Source: an uncultured Pirellulaceae bacterium (GTDB lineage: Bacteria; Planctomycetota; Planctomycetia; Pirellulales; Pirellulaceae). Taken from it: a stretch of DNA of 33,265 bases. A program made the translations under genes and the position numbers. Location: NCBI GenBank assembly GCA_937928555.1, contig CALFWR010000103.1:1-33265 (forward strand), in the 5' to 3' direction. Below, piece after piece: positions 8,222 through 19,896 of this stretch. Below the pieces are notes generated by a model. It was not told the origin of the DNA. It saw only the letters and a list, made by a program, of their open reading frames with translations, and ran no database searches. How positions within the stretch are numbered: the first letter of the stretch is position 1; each line of letters begins with the position of its first letter.

Positions 8222-9004
8222 ATGACCAACGAGTTTGATCGAACCGCCATCGCCAGAGACTGGCTTCCGCGTTACACAGGAATGCCACTGGAGCAATTTG
8301 GTGACTACATCCTGCTGACGAACTTTTCCAACTACGTCGAAAAGTTCGCAAAGCGTTTTGATTGCCCGATCGTGGGTCAAGGCAAACCGATGCAGGCTGC
8401 AACCAACAAGGACGGTCTGACGATCGTCAACTTCGGTATCGGATCGGCCAACGCAGCCACGATCATGGATTTGCTGCTGGCACGCGAACCCGAAGGCGTT
8501 CTCTTTTTGGGCAAATGCGGTGGCTTGAAAGACTCCACCGAAATCGGCCACTTCATTCTCCCCATCGCTGCGATTCGCGGCGAAGGTACCGGCGACGACT
8601 ACCTTCCGGCCGAGGTTCCGGCACTTCCTTCGTTCAAGCTACACAAGTTCGTTTCTGACCGCCTTCTGGAACGCGGGCTCGAGTATCGAACCGGCGTCGT
8701 CTACACCACCAACCGCAGGCTTTGGGAGCACGACGCCGAATTCCGCGCCAAACTGGACCGGCTAACCTGCATCGGGATCGACATGGAAACGGCCACCCTG
8801 TTCATCGTCGGCCACTACAACTCTATCTCCCGCGGCGCGTTGCTTCTTGTTTCCGACGTGCCGACGACGCCCGAAGGTGTCAAAACCATCAAATCCGATG
8901 CGAAGGTCACTGACCAGTGGGTCGACATCCACATCGAAGTTGGTATCGAAGCGATGACTCGGATCGGCAAACAGGGCGAACAGATCCGTCACTTTCGCTA
9001 CTAG
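8222..9004 (+). CDS. amn: AMP nucleosidase, short form
   Basis: A 260-aa enzyme of the purine phosphorylase/UDP phosphorylase superfamily that splits AMP into adenine and ribose-5-phosphate. Visible landmarks are LTIVNFGIGSANAATIMDLL, GVLFLGKCGGLK, GIDMETATLFIVGHYN (the Met-Glu pair that contacts ribose in this fold) and LLLVSDVPTTPEGVKT. The protein lacks the N-terminal regulatory domain of the roughly 480-aa enterobacterial Amn, and its length matches the short form I know from Bacteroidetes. No ribosome site is evident before the ATG. It lies 142 bases after glgC; AMP removal would relieve a known inhibitor of bacterial GlgC, but a regulatory link is my inference. Confidence 0.9.
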   Translation: MTNEFDRTAIARDWLPRYTGMPLEQFGDYILLTNFSNYVEKFAKRFDCPIVGQGKPMQAATNKDGLTIVNFGIGSANAATIMDLLLAREPEGVLFLGKCGGLKDSTEIGHFILPIAAIRGEGTGDDYLPAEVPALPSFKLHKFVSDRLLERGLEYRTGVVYTTNRRLWEHDAEFRAKLDRLTCIGIDMETATLFIVGHYNSISRGALLLVSDVPTTPEGVKTIKSDAKVTDQWVDIHIEVGIEAMTRIGKQGEQIRHFRY

Positions 9005-9226
9005 AGTCACAATCTGCAACAATTCCTAGCTCGCGGCGATGGGATGTTCGTCGTGATGACGGTATTCCGATGCGCAATCGCGACACTCCAACGCCCGTCT
9101 AAATTCTGATTTTAACGCTTCCAGTTCGGCAACGCGGGAAACCTGACCTACGGTTTCCTGTATTACCCCTGATCCAACAGCTGGTCAAAACCGTTTCTCC
9201 GGTTTTGGCTCACTTCGGAGTTTTAG
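9005..9226. other. Leader region with two short hairpins
   Basis: Two stem-loops precede the next gene: GGAAACC/GGTTTCC (9137-9143 and 9152-9158, 8-nt loop) and CAAAACCG/CGGTTTTG (9186-9193 and 9200-9207, 6-nt loop). Neither has a T-run, so they are not clear terminators. The second lies about 20 bases before the start codon and could affect translation. No tRNA or small gene was seen. Confidence 0.35.
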
Positions 9227-11332
9227 ATGAAAAGCATTGTTAGCCTTGCCCTGGTCGTCACTTTTGTCGTCAGCGCTTCAGCCCAACAACAATTCGCTCC
9301 TGTAGCCACGCAACAATTCAGCACATCCAGGACATTTGTGTTCCAAAATCGGCTGTACCAGCCACCGGCTGTCCCGCGAATTCCCGGCTACTCTTACCAG
9401 GCCGGCGCGCGAGTTCAGGGAGTTTGGCTACGACCGCAGTCACTGCATTCGTTTGGCCAACAGCGAACTCAGTGGACGCAAAACCACCATCGTAATTTTC
9501 AGTGGCCCAGCACTCCGCGCCAACAAATCTACCGATCACAGGTTCAGTATCCGGCACAGCGATACCCTCAGCCTGCTTCGCCGTATCCAGCGGCAGTTTA
9601 TCCACAGCCACAGCCACATCAACGAGGTGTGATCGTCACTGGAACCCAACCACAGGTTATCTACGGTCTCCCGGTACCCCAGGGTCATCCCGTGGTTAAC
9701 GCGCCGGCATCAACCTTGCCGCCGAAGTCGATCATTATCCCCGGTCGCGTTGGACCTTCACAGGGAACGCGAAATCAGTCGACAGAGCAAAGTCCAAAGT
9801 GGATTCAAAACAGTACCATTGCCTCGGAAACGCCCAAGTCAGAATCCCTGACGACTCAGTCGCCAGGAGTGGAAGCTTCCAACAGCGAACTTTCCAGCAG
9901 CGAACTTTCCAACACCGCCTCTCCTGTCCAGCAGGAGGAATCGATCGAGCAGGAATTTGCTGCCAAATCACACGTGCCAGACACTGCTTCACCAGCAGCG
10001 ATGGCCAATAAGCCATTCGGTGACCTTGATGATGCTGCTGAAGTCAGTCAATCAGAATCGGCCGAGGCTAACGAAGAAGAATTCGCATTCCCTCAGTTGG
10101 CAGCGGAAACGGTCGAAACAGAAACGGCTCAGACTGAGCAACAGGAAGAATTCTTCGAAGATCAACAGGAGCAACAGGAAGCTGGCCAGATCCCCGCGCC
10201 CTTCGAAGCATTGGAACGCTCAAAGGAAACTGCCTTTGCAGCCACCGAACTTGCAGACACTGTGATTACGAAAACGAAAAAACAGCCAGCCAGGCTTGCC
10301 ACACCAGTGAGCACCAAAAAGGCAAGCACATGGTGGCTTTACCTTGCCCCACTCCCATTACTGGGTTGGTGGTTCTGGCGAATGCTTGCCGGGCGTCGTA
10401 AAAGCTTCGGAAAGGCAGTTAGCGAACTGGAGCAGATTCGTGGCAACCAGCAGGATCCTGTCGTTACACCATCCAGCACCGAAGTCACGTCAACAATCGC
10501 AGCGACTGAAAAAACCAGGCCTCGTGAACGCGAAGACCAATCTCTTCAGATTGCTGCCGAGAAACTGAAATCCGCCAGTGCGGAGGCCGCCACCCCTGTT
10601 GTGGCTAAAGCAGCCGCTTCCGCGACCGACCACAAAGTCGAACGTGTACCAGAGACAACCACCACCGCTCAAGCAGTCACGGCTTCCATGCAGCAGAGTA
10701 CTCCGGTAAGCCAGATTGATACCGAAAGCCTCGTTCGCGAAGCCATGAAGTCAAACCCTGCGGCACCTGCTCCGCGTCAGGCAGCGGCAACGACGCCGCT
10801 GACGATGCGTCAATCCGCTGCGACCGAAGTCGTACCTGAAAAAATAAGAACAGAAACCCTTTCTAATACCGGTGTGCCACAAGTTGCAGCAACACCTGTC
10901 ACTGGGGGCAACTCGGTCACAAGCAGTGCGAACACAACCGGAACGTCCAACAAGGAAGACCTTTCGTTGATCTTCGGTATCGGACCGGCGGTCGAGACGC
11001 TGCTGAACCAAAATGGCATTGAGTCCTTTGCACAGCTTCACGATGCAGGGTTGCCAAAAGTCGAGAGCATTCTCAGAAACGGCGGAGCCAACTTTGCATC
11101 GATCGATCCATCCAACTGGATGACTCAGGCAGCTTTCGCGAAAAACGCGGATTGGGTTGGGTTGAAGAACTGGTTGGCCGCCAACCAGTCGGGCACCGAA
11201 TCCGTTGTCACCAACGAAACCTATCGCCTTGGCGTCGCGACAGACAGCGAAACGAAAATTCTTGAAGAAATTCAGGATATCAGCAGCGACGCGTTGCGAC
11301 CTCTGACTCCTACTGAACAAGTCCAGTCGTAA
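9227..11332 (+). CDS. Exported or membrane protein with C-terminal helix-hairpin-helix-like domain
   Basis: A 701-aa protein of low complexity. Residues 1-19 look like a signal peptide (KSIVSLALVVTFVVSASA). About 21-190 is rich in Gln, Pro and Tyr; 190-345 is rich in Glu, Ser and Gln. A hydrophobic, tryptophan-rich segment at 367-388 (STWWLYLAPLPLLGWWFW) followed by GRRK is a likely transmembrane helix. About 400-575 is Ala/Thr/Glu-rich linker. From 579 comes LSLIFGIGPAVETLLNQNGI with SFAQLHDAGL, the G-I-G-P helix-hairpin-helix pattern seen in small DNA-binding modules and in 'flap endonuclease-like' or DUF4332-type tails. Signal peptide plus one helix would put the N-terminal part outside and the C-terminal domain in the cytoplasm. 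Function unknown. A strong terminator follows. Confidence 0.75.
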   Translation: MKSIVSLALVVTFVVSASAQQQFAPVATQQFSTSRTFVFQNRLYQPPAVPRIPGYSYQAGARVQGVWLRPQSLHSFGQQRTQWTQNHHRNFQWPSTPRQQIYRSQVQYPAQRYPQPASPYPAAVYPQPQPHQRGVIVTGTQPQVIYGLPVPQGHPVVNAPASTLPPKSIIIPGRVGPSQGTRNQSTEQSPKWIQNSTIASETPKSESLTTQSPGVEASNSELSSSELSNTASPVQQEESIEQEFAAKSHVPDTASPAAMANKPFGDLDDAAEVSQSESAEANEEEFAFPQLAAETVETETAQTEQQEEFFEDQQEQQEAGQIPAPFEALERSKETAFAATELADTVITKTKKQPARLATPVSTKKASTWWLYLAPLPLLGWWFWRMLAGRRKSFGKAVSELEQIRGNQQDPVVTPSSTEVTSTIAATEKTRPREREDQSLQIAAEKLKSASAEAATPVVAKAAASATDHKVERVPETTTTAQAVTASMQQSTPVSQIDTESLVREAMKSNPAAPAPRQAAATTPLTMRQSAATEVVPEKIRTETLSNTGVPQVAATPVTGGNSVTSSANTTGTSNKEDLSLIFGIGPAVETLLNQNGIESFAQLHDAGLPKVESILRNGGANFASIDPSNWMTQAAFAKNADWVGLKNWLAANQSGTESVVTNETYRLGVATDSETKILEEIQDISSDALRPLTPTEQVQS

Positions 11333-11364
11333 CGAATTTCTGCTGACATAAAACAGGATTCAAT

Positions 11365-11402
11365 GGCCCGAGCCAACTTTTGTTGCTCGGGCTTTTCTTT
11401 TT
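11365..11402 (+). terminator. Rho-independent terminator after the 9227-11332 gene
   Basis: GCCCGAG-C-CAAC pairs with GTTG-CTCGGGC around a TTTT loop, an 11-bp stem with one bulged C, followed directly by TTTTCTTTTT. It lies about 35 bases after the stop codon and separates that gene from the permease gene. Confidence 0.9.
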
Positions 11403-11506
11403 GGTCCTTCACCGGGTTTCCCTCGTCAACGAATGGTGCAAAATAATCAACGCCACCCCGGGCAATTCGCCTGCCTGGTATTGTCTTCACCGCTTCGCTC
11501 CGCCCA

Positions 11507-13018
11507 ATGAACTGGCTAAACGATTTTGTTGCACAACACGGATCCCTGATCAAGTCACTGATCACCGGAACTCTGGTTGCGGTCGCGTGTAGCATTCTTG
11601 GCAGCTTTATCATTCTGCGGCGGATGGCCTTTTTGGCGGATGCCATCGCCCACTCGATGATGGCCGGCGTCATCGCAGGCTATCTGATCGTAGCGATGTT
11701 CTTCGGAGAAGGTATCGAGTTCGGGGCTCTGTTCATTGGCGCCATTCTTGCGGGAATGTTTACCGTTGGAATGGTCGGGTTCGTGACGCGATTTTCCCGG
11801 GTCAAAGAAGACACCGCGATTGGTGTGATGTACACAGGCATCTTTGCGTTTGCAATGTTTATCCTGTCGATCAAAAGTTTTGCACAGTACATCCAGATCG
11901 ATCTCACCCACTATGTTCAGGGCTATGTTGCGTCGCCTACCAACTCCAAGCTCTGGCTTGCTGCGATTGTCACGACGATTGTCGTTGCGGTCGTATTGTC
12001 GTTTTACAGAACGCTTCAACTGACCACATTCGACCCGGTGATGGCCGCTTCGATTGGCATCCCGGTCCTCGCGGTCGATTACCTTTTGACGACTTGCACT
12101 TCACTTGTGGTTGTCTGTGGTGTCCAAATCGCAGGCGTCATCCTTGTTGTTGCAATGATCATCACACCGGCAGCGACAGCCTATCTGCTGACCGACCGTC
12201 TGGATCGGATGATCATCACGTCAGCCATTATTTCTGCGGTCGGATTCTGGCTGGGCTTTGGCATCGCCACACTGTTTGGATCTTCATCGGGCCCCGCAAC
12301 GGTTGTCACGATGACGATCATCTTCCTGCTTTGCCTCACCTTCGCCCCGCGATACGGACTTGTCGCAGACTGGATTCGCAAACGCAGCTCCGTGCCACAG
12401 GAAATCAAGGAAGACGTCCTTGGCTGCGTCCTCCGCGCCGACGGTGAAGCCGTTCCGATTCGCGAAGTCCTACGGCACGTCGAAAACCCCGATCCACGAA
12501 TCCGTGTCGCCATCGACTCACTCGCCAAACAGGGGCTTCTTGAAATCGAATCGGATCACGTCCGGCTGACCGATGACGGAGAGTTCCAGGCGAACCGACT
12601 GGTCCGCGCGCACCGCCTGTGGGAAACCTACTTGGACACGACCAAAACGCCCAAGCAGAAAATCCACGCCAAAGCCCATCAGCTCGAACACATCTCCGAC
12701 CCGGCCATCGTTGAATATCTCGACGACAAGCTTGGCCACCCGGTCACCGATCCGCACGGCAGCACGATCCCCAGCGACGCCGGTCAGCTTTCCGGTCGCG
12801 TGATGGCCAGTCTTCTTCGTCGCGGTCACCGGGCCACGGTTGCGGAAATCCAATCCGATGCCGAATTCACCGGCCTCAAGCCCGGCGACATGATCGAAAT
12901 CGCGCCGCGGCAAGACGATGGCAAAACATGGGTCATCGTGGACTCAGTCGGCAGAGAAATCAAACTCGACCACGCCCAAGCGGATGCGATTCTGGTCGAG
13001 AAAGTTGAAATAGCCTGA
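11507..13018 (+). CDS. ABC-3 metal transporter permease fused to a DtxR-type metal-dependent repressor
   Basis: A 503-aa protein. Residues 1-285 are an ABC-3 family permease (TroC/MntB/ZnuB type) with about eight hydrophobic segments; the conserved core includes GSFIILRRMAFLADAIAHS and IAGVILVVAMIITPAATAYL. Residues about 300-365 form a winged helix (EDVLGCVLRADGEAVPIREVL...LTDDGEFQANRLVR). About 366-430 is the DtxR dimerisation and metal domain: H369, E373, H387, H391, E394 and H395 align in spacing with DtxR H79, E83, H98, C102, E105 and H106. His replaces the Cys102 position. A further SH3-like tail runs from 432 to 503. The same fusion is known in Chlamydia as YtgCR, where the repressor half is released by cleavage. 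No ATPase or binding-protein gene is adjacent, which is unusual. Likely metal: iron, manganese or zinc. Confidence 0.88.
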   Translation: MNWLNDFVAQHGSLIKSLITGTLVAVACSILGSFIILRRMAFLADAIAHSMMAGVIAGYLIVAMFFGEGIEFGALFIGAILAGMFTVGMVGFVTRFSRVKEDTAIGVMYTGIFAFAMFILSIKSFAQYIQIDLTHYVQGYVASPTNSKLWLAAIVTTIVVAVVLSFYRTLQLTTFDPVMAASIGIPVLAVDYLLTTCTSLVVVCGVQIAGVILVVAMIITPAATAYLLTDRLDRMIITSAIISAVGFWLGFGIATLFGSSSGPATVVTMTIIFLLCLTFAPRYGLVADWIRKRSSVPQEIKEDVLGCVLRADGEAVPIREVLRHVENPDPRIRVAIDSLAKQGLLEIESDHVRLTDDGEFQANRLVRAHRLWETYLDTTKTPKQKIHAKAHQLEHISDPAIVEYLDDKLGHPVTDPHGSTIPSDAGQLSGRVMASLLRRGHRATVAEIQSDAEFTGLKPGDMIEIAPRQDDGKTWVIVDSVGREIKLDHAQADAILVEKVEIA

Positions 13019-13279
13019 TCAGGTCGGCAGGTCTGAAAAATCGACTCATACCAACTCGGCATTTTTTGCGCCAGCAATTTTCAGGTCGGACAGGCTCAAT
13101 GCAGCGCGATTTTATGAACCGCGAAATACGCTAAAGGCAGGATCGATTTTGTCGGCGGCGCTTTCGCGTGTTTGGCGTATTTCGCGGTTGAATACCGCCG
13201 CGGCTCAAGTCGCGCGTTCTTTCACCGCGTCGAAGTAACAGGAGACCAGTATCGGGATCAATTTCCGTCGTCTGCGTGC
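13019..13279. repeat. Convergent intergenic region with a 15-bp inverted repeat
   Basis: AACCGCGAAATACGC (13117-13131) is exactly inverted at 13175-13189 around a 43-nt loop. Allowing one mismatch, the arms extend by three more bases. It sits between the converging permease and valS genes. It could act as a bidirectional terminator or be a repeated hairpin element; there is no T-run. Nothing else is visible. Confidence 0.6.
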
Positions 13280-16408
<3,129 letters not shown>

Positions 16409-16678
16409 GTTTGCTGACGTTTAATCGTGGATAGGGATTTTCCGCACCTGTGAGGTGCTTGGAACCGGCATTTGGGTTCACTTTATAGGTAAATTTGCGA
16501 GGTCGCCCAACCGGTTTTGCCCAAATACCGGCCCCGGAGCTTCCTTAATCCGCATGCACCGTCCCACGGTCCACAATCGCCAAGCGGGTCGGTGCGTTTT
16601 TTGAAAAAGCCAATCCACGTCGACGCGGTTTACCCAACTTCCATTCTGCAAGTAAGCCAATTCTGCTAGTTTCGACGG
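16409..16678. other. Divergent promoter region between valS and the peptidase gene
   Basis: About 270 bases between divergent genes. Long frames here run antisense to the peptidase gene and look like shadows. I see no T-box-like or other RNA structure that I can support. Confidence 0.35.
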
Positions 16679-17527
16679 GTGAAAGTCCTCCAAAAGCCAA
16701 CCTTGCTGCGGCGTCTTGCCGCCGTTTGCCTTGCCGTGCTGTTGGCATGCGCTGGCTGTCAAGCGATTCCTGGTACCGACTCGCTCGCCCGTTCGCTGGA
16801 ACGCCCCGGAGCCAGAGAGCTGACGCGCGGTCAGCTGGTGATCCATTCGGACTTTCGGGTTCCCCGTCGTCATCGCTTGCTGGACGAACTGAGCATGCGT
16901 CGCCACGACGTGACTTCGACCCTGGATATTCCTGCTTCGGATGAACCGATTCACGTGTACCTGTTCGAGGACCAGGGTCGATTTTCGGATTATATGAAAC
17001 GTCGACACCCGTTGTTTCCCAACCGCCGGGCTTTCTTCGTCAAGAACGATACTGATTTGATGGTCTATGCCTGGTGGGGCACTCGGGTTGCGGAAGACCT
17101 TCGTCACGAGATCACGCACGGGTATCTTCACAGTGTGCTCAATGACGTTCCCCTTTGGCTGGACGAAGGCCTGGCGGAGTATTTCGAAACGCCTCGCGCC
17201 AATCGGGGCTTCAATTCAGCTCACTTCCATCAACTACTGCGAGAATATGATTCCGGCCAGTGGCAGCCCGATTTGGCGAGACTGGAAAAACTCAGGAGTG
17301 CGTCGGGTTTGACGCAGATGGACTATGCGGAGTCCTGGCTGTGGGTTCACTACATGTTGAATCACAGCACCGAAACGCTGGAGTTGTTGCGCGAGTACGT
17401 GAGAGATCTTCGCTTGCGACCCGCCAGTGCCGGGACGCTTCAGGAGCGACTGCTTGAAGCGGACAAGGACACCACCGAGCTGTTGAACCATCTTGAGTTC
17501 CTCCGCCGCAAGCTGGCCGTCAACTAG
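16679..17527 (+). CDS. Putative zinc-peptidase lipoprotein (HExxH, DUF1570-like)
   Basis: A 282-aa protein with a GTG start at 16679. The first 30 residues form a signal peptide with a lipobox-like end (AVLLACAGCQA), so C24 or C27 may be lipid-anchored. The zincin motif HEITH lies at 143-147, with the third ligand probably E163 in LWLDEGLAEYFE. This HExxH...(15 residues)...E spacing is typical of gluzincin-like DUF1570/peptidase-MA proteins, which are common in planctomycetes. The tail (YAESWLWVHYMLNHSTETLELLREYVRDL) also fits. Substrate unknown. It is divergent from valS and convergent with the PhoD-like gene. The start is supported by the signal peptide, not by a ribosome site. Confidence 0.75.
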   Translation: MKVLQKPTLLRRLAAVCLAVLLACAGCQAIPGTDSLARSLERPGARELTRGQLVIHSDFRVPRRHRLLDELSMRRHDVTSTLDIPASDEPIHVYLFEDQGRFSDYMKRRHPLFPNRRAFFVKNDTDLMVYAWWGTRVAEDLRHEITHGYLHSVLNDVPLWLDEGLAEYFETPRANRGFNSAHFHQLLREYDSGQWQPDLARLEKLRSASGLTQMDYAESWLWVHYMLNHSTETLELLREYVRDLRLRPASAGTLQERLLEADKDTTELLNHLEFLRRKLAVN

Positions 17528-17548
17528 CCGTGCTCCGGTGGTGGCTCC

Positions 17549-17602
17549 GATGCACCGGGATTCGATGCGCCGGGATTCGATGTGCCGGGATTCGATGTGC
17601 AC
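17549..17602. repeat. 15-bp tandem repeat, about 3.6 copies
   Basis: Unit GATGYRCCGGGATTC at 17549, 17564 and 17579, with a partial copy at 17594. It lies just after the peptidase stop, in a 243-base convergent gap. An imperfect hairpin (17621-17629 with 17633-17640) follows without a T-run. Confidence 0.8.
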
Positions 17603-17770
17603 AAGCTGTCGGCCGGACCAGGAAAACGGTCACCGTTTCCGTGTCAGACGCACGGGAAATTTAGCTACTCTCAGAAAGCAACGAATTGATGTCAGTTGTT
17701 TTCGACGTTCCGGCAATGCACACGTCCTTGCTTTTAAGCGAGTGCGCCCGCACCTCCCTACTTCCACTCC

Positions 17771-19723
17771 CTACTCCTCGGCCACCAACCCGCTCATCAC
17801 CACCTTGCTCAAATCCGTGTCACCGGCCCGGACTCCAAACGGACCCTTGGAGTAAACCGGCAACCGCAACTTCGAATCGCGAAAGCGCGTCGTGTATTGA
17901 ACTTCGCCAGTCGATTCGTCAACCACCTGCACAACCGGTTGCTGCAAACCGAGCGCACCGAAATCAATCTCGCGCAAGTGACCGGCGGCCTTTCTGCCAT
18001 CGTTCTCCAGCATATTGAACGTGATCGGCCAACCCTTGAACTGCTTGGCATCGGCCTCACGAAGATCGGCAAACCGTGGCCAGCACTCGAAAGTTGTGTC
18101 ACCCGTTTGGATGTCAAAACGAACCAGTCCGTAGCCGTCAGCGAAATCCAGCTTCTCACCGTTATCTTGCCTTTTTCTGCCGTCGGCGGTACTTGAAAAA
18201 TCGGGGTTCGCGTAAGCCAGCATCGTGATCCGGTTGTACAACCCGTCTTTGAAATCGCCGGTCCACGGCAAACCGGTCTCCAGCGGTTCGCCGCCACCGG
18301 CCTTTTCGTCTTCCGGCCACCACCAGCGACCATAGATTGAATTTACAATCGCCGGACTGGTGAACGCAAACGGACCGTCGCGAAACTTTTCGATTCCGTG
18401 CTTGACCACGACGCCCAGATGCTGGTCGCCACACAAATGGCACGCGCGGGCTTTGCGAATCAGCTCAAGCGCCTTGTTGCGGCCGGTCTGAGGCCAGCCA
18501 TTACAGTCCAGGTCGGCCAGAAGGCGATTGTCAAGTTTCCCATGGATGTGAACCGCCCCGCAAAACGCTGTCTGGGAAAGCACACACTTTATTTTCGCGC
18601 CGTTCCAATCTTGGCCCCAGCTTTCAAGGAACTTCAGTTGTCTTTCGCCCAACAGCTTGAGCGTGGGAAGGTCCACTTTGGCCGGATCGTAACCCGGTTG
18701 GTTGATGTGGTCCGGACGCGGCCCCATCGCAGGGATCTTTCCTTCGGGGCCGGATTTAAATTTACGGTCTTCGAGGATTGCGAAATCCACTCCACCGACA
18801 TTGATTCGTGTGAAGTAAACTCCGATTCCGTTTTTGATGTCGGCCCCATCAACCGGATCCGGCAGGTGCCACGTTTGAGCTCGCTGCACCATGTTCACGT
18901 ACGACGCCGGAAAGTAATAGCCGCCGCTTGGTCCCGCCGTCGTAGCCGCGACCTTGCCGTTCTCGCCCCAGATGTTGGCTTGCCCGACGTCGTGGTCGTC
19001 AGGAATCGTAATCGTGGGCCGGTCCCGAATGATGTCACGAAACTGAATCCCCCACAAAAGCCACGCGGCGGTGTGTTCGCTGTGATCGTAGGATTGGTCA
19101 CCCGCAAAAAACAGCAGGTCAGGATCTTGGATCTTCAGGTTGCGAACGATGTTCTCGCGTCCGCCTCGGTCCCGTGACGAGTTACAGGAAAGCGACCCGA
19201 CGACGATTTCCTTTTTGCCAACAATCGTTTTGCGGACAAGCCCTTCAAAGGAAGCCTCTTCGCCGTGACGAACACGATAGGCGACGTCTTTGGAATCGTC
19301 CCAGTTTTCGATTCGGAAATGGGCGTGCCAACCCGGATAGACGACCGGAGCGGTTGCGATTTGTTGCCACTCTCCGTCGCGGTTAACTTCTAGGCGAACT
19401 TCCCGGCTCTCGTCGCGTTTGAGTGGGAACAGCTGAGCGGTCATTTTGAGCGTTTTATTTTGCTGGGTATAAAGTGCAAAGCCGACGACTTCGTTGCGGG
19501 GGACTTTGACGAAATTTTGCAGGAATCGCAGTTTTCTCTTTTTCACGACGGTGCCGGCTGAAGGATCCCAGATTGAATCCCGGCACGTTGAATCGAGGTC
19601 TTTGCCGCGTTCACCTTCGAACGGTGATTGGGCCAACACTAGGGACATGCTTGAAAAAAGCAAAAGAGCCGCGCCGAATAAAAGGACTGCCAGGGCTCGA
19701 ACGCTCGTGTGTAAAGTACTCAT
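17771..19723 (-). CDS. PhoD-like alkaline phosphatase / metallophosphoesterase, exported
   Basis: A 650-aa protein. A signal peptide occupies about residues 1-32 (SVRALAVLLFGAALLLFSSMSLVLAQ). Metallophosphatase motifs are FFAGDQSYDH (near 204), IPDDHDVG (near 239) and CHLCGDQHLGVVVKHG (near 428), matching the PhoD family core, where Asp, Asn/Gln and His residues bind the metals. A beta-rich N-terminal segment (about 75-160) precedes the catalytic domain. In the family, the enzyme cleaves phosphodiesters and phosphomonoesters outside the cytoplasm, often to scavenge phosphate. No PHO-box-like site was recognised. The gene is divergent from the FabH-like gene. Confidence 0.85.
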   Translation of the reverse strand: MSTLHTSVRALAVLLFGAALLLFSSMSLVLAQSPFEGERGKDLDSTCRDSIWDPSAGTVVKKRKLRFLQNFVKVPRNEVVGFALYTQQNKTLKMTAQLFPLKRDESREVRLEVNRDGEWQQIATAPVVYPGWHAHFRIENWDDSKDVAYRVRHGEEASFEGLVRKTIVGKKEIVVGSLSCNSSRDRGGRENIVRNLKIQDPDLLFFAGDQSYDHSEHTAAWLLWGIQFRDIIRDRPTITIPDDHDVGQANIWGENGKVAATTAGPSGGYYFPASYVNMVQRAQTWHLPDPVDGADIKNGIGVYFTRINVGGVDFAILEDRKFKSGPEGKIPAMGPRPDHINQPGYDPAKVDLPTLKLLGERQLKFLESWGQDWNGAKIKCVLSQTAFCGAVHIHGKLDNRLLADLDCNGWPQTGRNKALELIRKARACHLCGDQHLGVVVKHGIEKFRDGPFAFTSPAIVNSIYGRWWWPEDEKAGGGEPLETGLPWTGDFKDGLYNRITMLAYANPDFSSTADGRKRQDNGEKLDFADGYGLVRFDIQTGDTTFECWPRFADLREADAKQFKGWPITFNMLENDGRKAAGHLREIDFGALGLQQPVVQVVDESTGEVQYTTRFRDSKLRLPVYSKGPFGVRAGDTDLSKVVMSGLVAEE

Positions 19724-19896
19724 GAATTCGCCATCAGGGAAAAAACGGATTTGACCACCATGGATTCAGGACTGTCCTGAAAAATCGCGACTTCTGCGCC
19801 TTCGCGAAGCGGTAGCTCTCTGGTAGTCTTTCGTGTCAGATTTTATGGGGCCAGACTACTGGCTGCGAGACCCGACAGGAATGAGACAGGAATTTC

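Noticed and set aside
9137..9207. Two hairpins between amn and the next gene as terminators or a riboswitch
   Set aside because: No T-run follows either and no known riboswitch core was recognised; kept only as hairpins in a leader.
16478..17131. 217-codon minus-strand frame opposite the peptidase gene
   Set aside because: It is antisense to a gene with signal peptide and HExxH motif and shows no family features.
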